Shown: positions 60,795 through 64,000 of the stretch, piece by piece | Layout of the letters: every line of letters starts with the position of its first letter | Numbering within the stretch: position 1 is the first letter of the stretch | Assembly (NCBI GenBank): GCA_003118195.1 | Contig: BEXV01000253.1 | Coordinates: 183,404-247,403, forward strand | Origin: Hemicentrotus pulcherrimus | Taxonomy: Eukaryota > Echinodermata > Echinoidea > Camarodonta > Strongylocentrotidae | Length of the DNA: 64,000 nucleotides | Direction: 5' to 3' | Position numbers and translations under genes: made by a program | The notes under the pieces: model-generated | Told to the model about the DNA's origin: nothing | The model's database searches: none | Seen by the model: only the letters and a program-made list of their open reading frames with translations

Positions 60795-61015
60795 AGTGAA
60801 ATCTGTTTTAGTAACAACTATGTAGCAACGCCATTTGTAAAGACCACTTTTTGAAAACTATCCCTGTACAAGTTTAGACCACCTATAACAACCACCTTTC
60901 TGAACTCAAACAATATATTTATCATCTGTTTACAGCAAGAAGGTAACAGCTTCTTAAAGGCACTAATACCCATCTTGCTCTCTTCAGACCATACATATAT
61001 AGGTTTGACTGGATT
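60795..61015. mobile_element. Decayed inverted-repeat transposon relic in a receptor intron
   Basis: The left part (GTGAAATCTGTTTTAGTAAC) and right part (AGGTTTGACTGGA) resemble the termini of the better preserved element at 51.6 kb (AGTCAAACCTGCTTTAGTGAC and AGGTTTGACTGTA). Repeated phrases ending in AGACCACC / AACAACCACC inside match the CTACAAAGACCACC units of that element. It ends about 30 bases from the L45 exon. Confidence 0.5.
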
Positions 61016-61042
61016 TCCTTTTTGATTTACAAGCTACCATAC

Positions 61043-61210
61043 CTTGCATGCCCATGATCTCCATGTGCAGATGAGCAAGCCCAGTAGCGATGGACAGAGC
61101 CATCCTCAGCATCCCTGGTACATCAATCACGTGGGAGTTCAAGTAGTCAAAGAGGGAACCGTTTTCATGGTAGTCACTCACCAGGATCAGCTGGGTCCAG
61201 GTTCCATTAT
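61043..61210 (-). CDS. ALK4/5/7: ALK4/5/7 receptor, exon with L45 loop and N-lobe/C-lobe hinge
   Basis: The exon has 168 bases, with acceptor ttttgacag and donor CAAG before GTATGG, phase 1 at both ends. Joined to the upstream exon it completes [13 protein letters not shown], the L45 loop between strands beta-4 and beta-5 that selects the Smad substrate. This sequence matches the ALK4/5/7 (Smad2/3) class and differs from the ALK3/6 and ALK1/2 types I know. The exon continues with [17 protein letters not shown] (hinge) and an alpha-E helix ending [14 protein letters not shown]. An 807-base intron separates it from the upstream exon. Part of the reading frame runs on into the intron and is not coding there. 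Confidence 0.95.
61044..61209 (+). other. Antisense open frame across the L45 exon (not a gene)
   Basis: An open frame of about 60 codons exists opposite this exon. It is explained by the conserved codon pattern of the receptor exon and is recorded only so that it is not mistaken for an antisense gene. Confidence 0.5.
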
Positions 61211-61994
61211 CTGTCAAAATAGATAAGAGGTGAAGATTTCAGATCAAAAATATGAAATACATAATTTGAAACTCTCACGAAAAAAATAAGGAATACTGTC
61301 TATTATGCCAAAAAATCGGAATCATTCCTCCAAAACAGAAATGGTTGGCAGCTTTGTATGAGAGTGCAATAGTGGGTACAATATAGACCCATTTACCTGC
61401 AAACGATGATGATTTCATTTATCAGAATACCCAGACAGCAAGTAAAGGCTTGTAAACAAGCAACTAGTCAACTTACAGCTTAACATCCTTTTTAAGTGAC
61501 CAAGTAGTTGAGAATTAATGGCTTACCAAAAGGCACTAGCATTCTAAAGTGCATTTCAAGCTCTCCAATCTGAGATGATGTCTGATTGGCACAATTCACA
61601 GCCTACTGGGCTTTTTCGAGGACTTTCCCTGCATTTCCTAAGTACAGTATTCATACCACAATTTGAGGCCTCATTCAGTATGATATCATAGATAACTAAG
61701 GTATCGTTTCTAATACAATCACAATTTTTTCTCCAAAATCTATTCATAGGCTTGTTGTAAAGTGTGCAATAGAACCACAATCGATGAAACGGTGGATTGA
61801 GGTTTCCTTTGAGATGTTCCTCTACATGAAACATCTTGGGGTGTATTCAGGAAGCTCACTTCAATGTGCTGTAAACTTTGCACTTAGGTCCACTAGTTCA
61901 TTATACACAAACAGACTTCAAAATCACCTTCTACAGGAATGCACCCATACACCCAATGCAACACTTGCCGTACAATTTTTTTTCAATGAAGTTA

Positions 61995-64000
<2,006 letters not shown>

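Noticed and set aside
61556..61834. Minus-strand frame of 92 codons inside a receptor intron
   Set aside because: Lies between two sure exons of the receptor, has no homology to it and no splice sites that keep the receptor frame.

Overview
This is animal genomic DNA, most likely from an echinoderm and probably a sea urchin. The evidence is an AT-rich base composition, dense CT/GA microsatellites, many small inverted-repeat transposons, a tRNA-derived SINE, GT-AG introns of about 0.5-0.8 kb, and one well-conserved metazoan receptor gene. The species call is inference. There is no prokaryotic-style gene organisation, no rRNA and no CRISPR. Four stretches are unsequenced (N).

Right end (57.8-62.25 kb, minus strand): six consecutive exons encode almost the whole kinase domain and C-terminus of a type I TGF-beta/activin receptor serine/threonine kinase of the ALK4/5/7 class. 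All five internal splice junctions keep the reading frame, and the L45 loop ([12 protein letters not shown], built across a splice junction) is the Smad2/3-type sequence. The ectodomain, membrane segment and GS box must lie beyond position 64000. The reading frame continues about 45 residues past the point where vertebrate ALK4/5 proteins normally end.

Left third (5.8-23.3 kb, minus strand): short, well-bounded candidate exons suggest at least one further minus-strand gene, which I cannot name. They are a Lys/Asp/Glu-rich exon at 23.1-23.2 kb with very good splice sites, a Ser/Pro/Ala-rich exon at 8.5-8.7 kb, a 42-base exon at 5.8 kb, and a possible terminal exon with a stop codon at 19.0 kb. 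Their phases are mutually compatible, so they could belong to one transcript with alternative ends. This is a hypothesis.

The rest is intergenic or intronic DNA full of mobile-element remains. Terminal-inverted-repeat or foldback elements occur at 1.5, 4.3, 15.8, 19.5, 20.3, 25.6, 29.7, 30.8, 32.6, 47.8, 48.5, 51.6 and 54.7 kb, and a degenerate relic lies in a receptor intron at 60.8 kb. A tRNA-derived SINE lies at 11.0 kb, and a decayed second copy at 47.7-48.3 kb is split by a foldback element whose other copy is at 15.8 kb. A 151-base tandem repeat with a palindromic head lies at 11.8-12.2 kb, and a retroposon-like 3' tail at 35.7-35.9 kb. Pyrimidine-rich microsatellites cluster at 4-5.5, 9.2-10.2, 13.9-14.8, 22.2-22.6 and 55.6 kb. 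Most open reading frames in these areas are microsatellite translations or chance.
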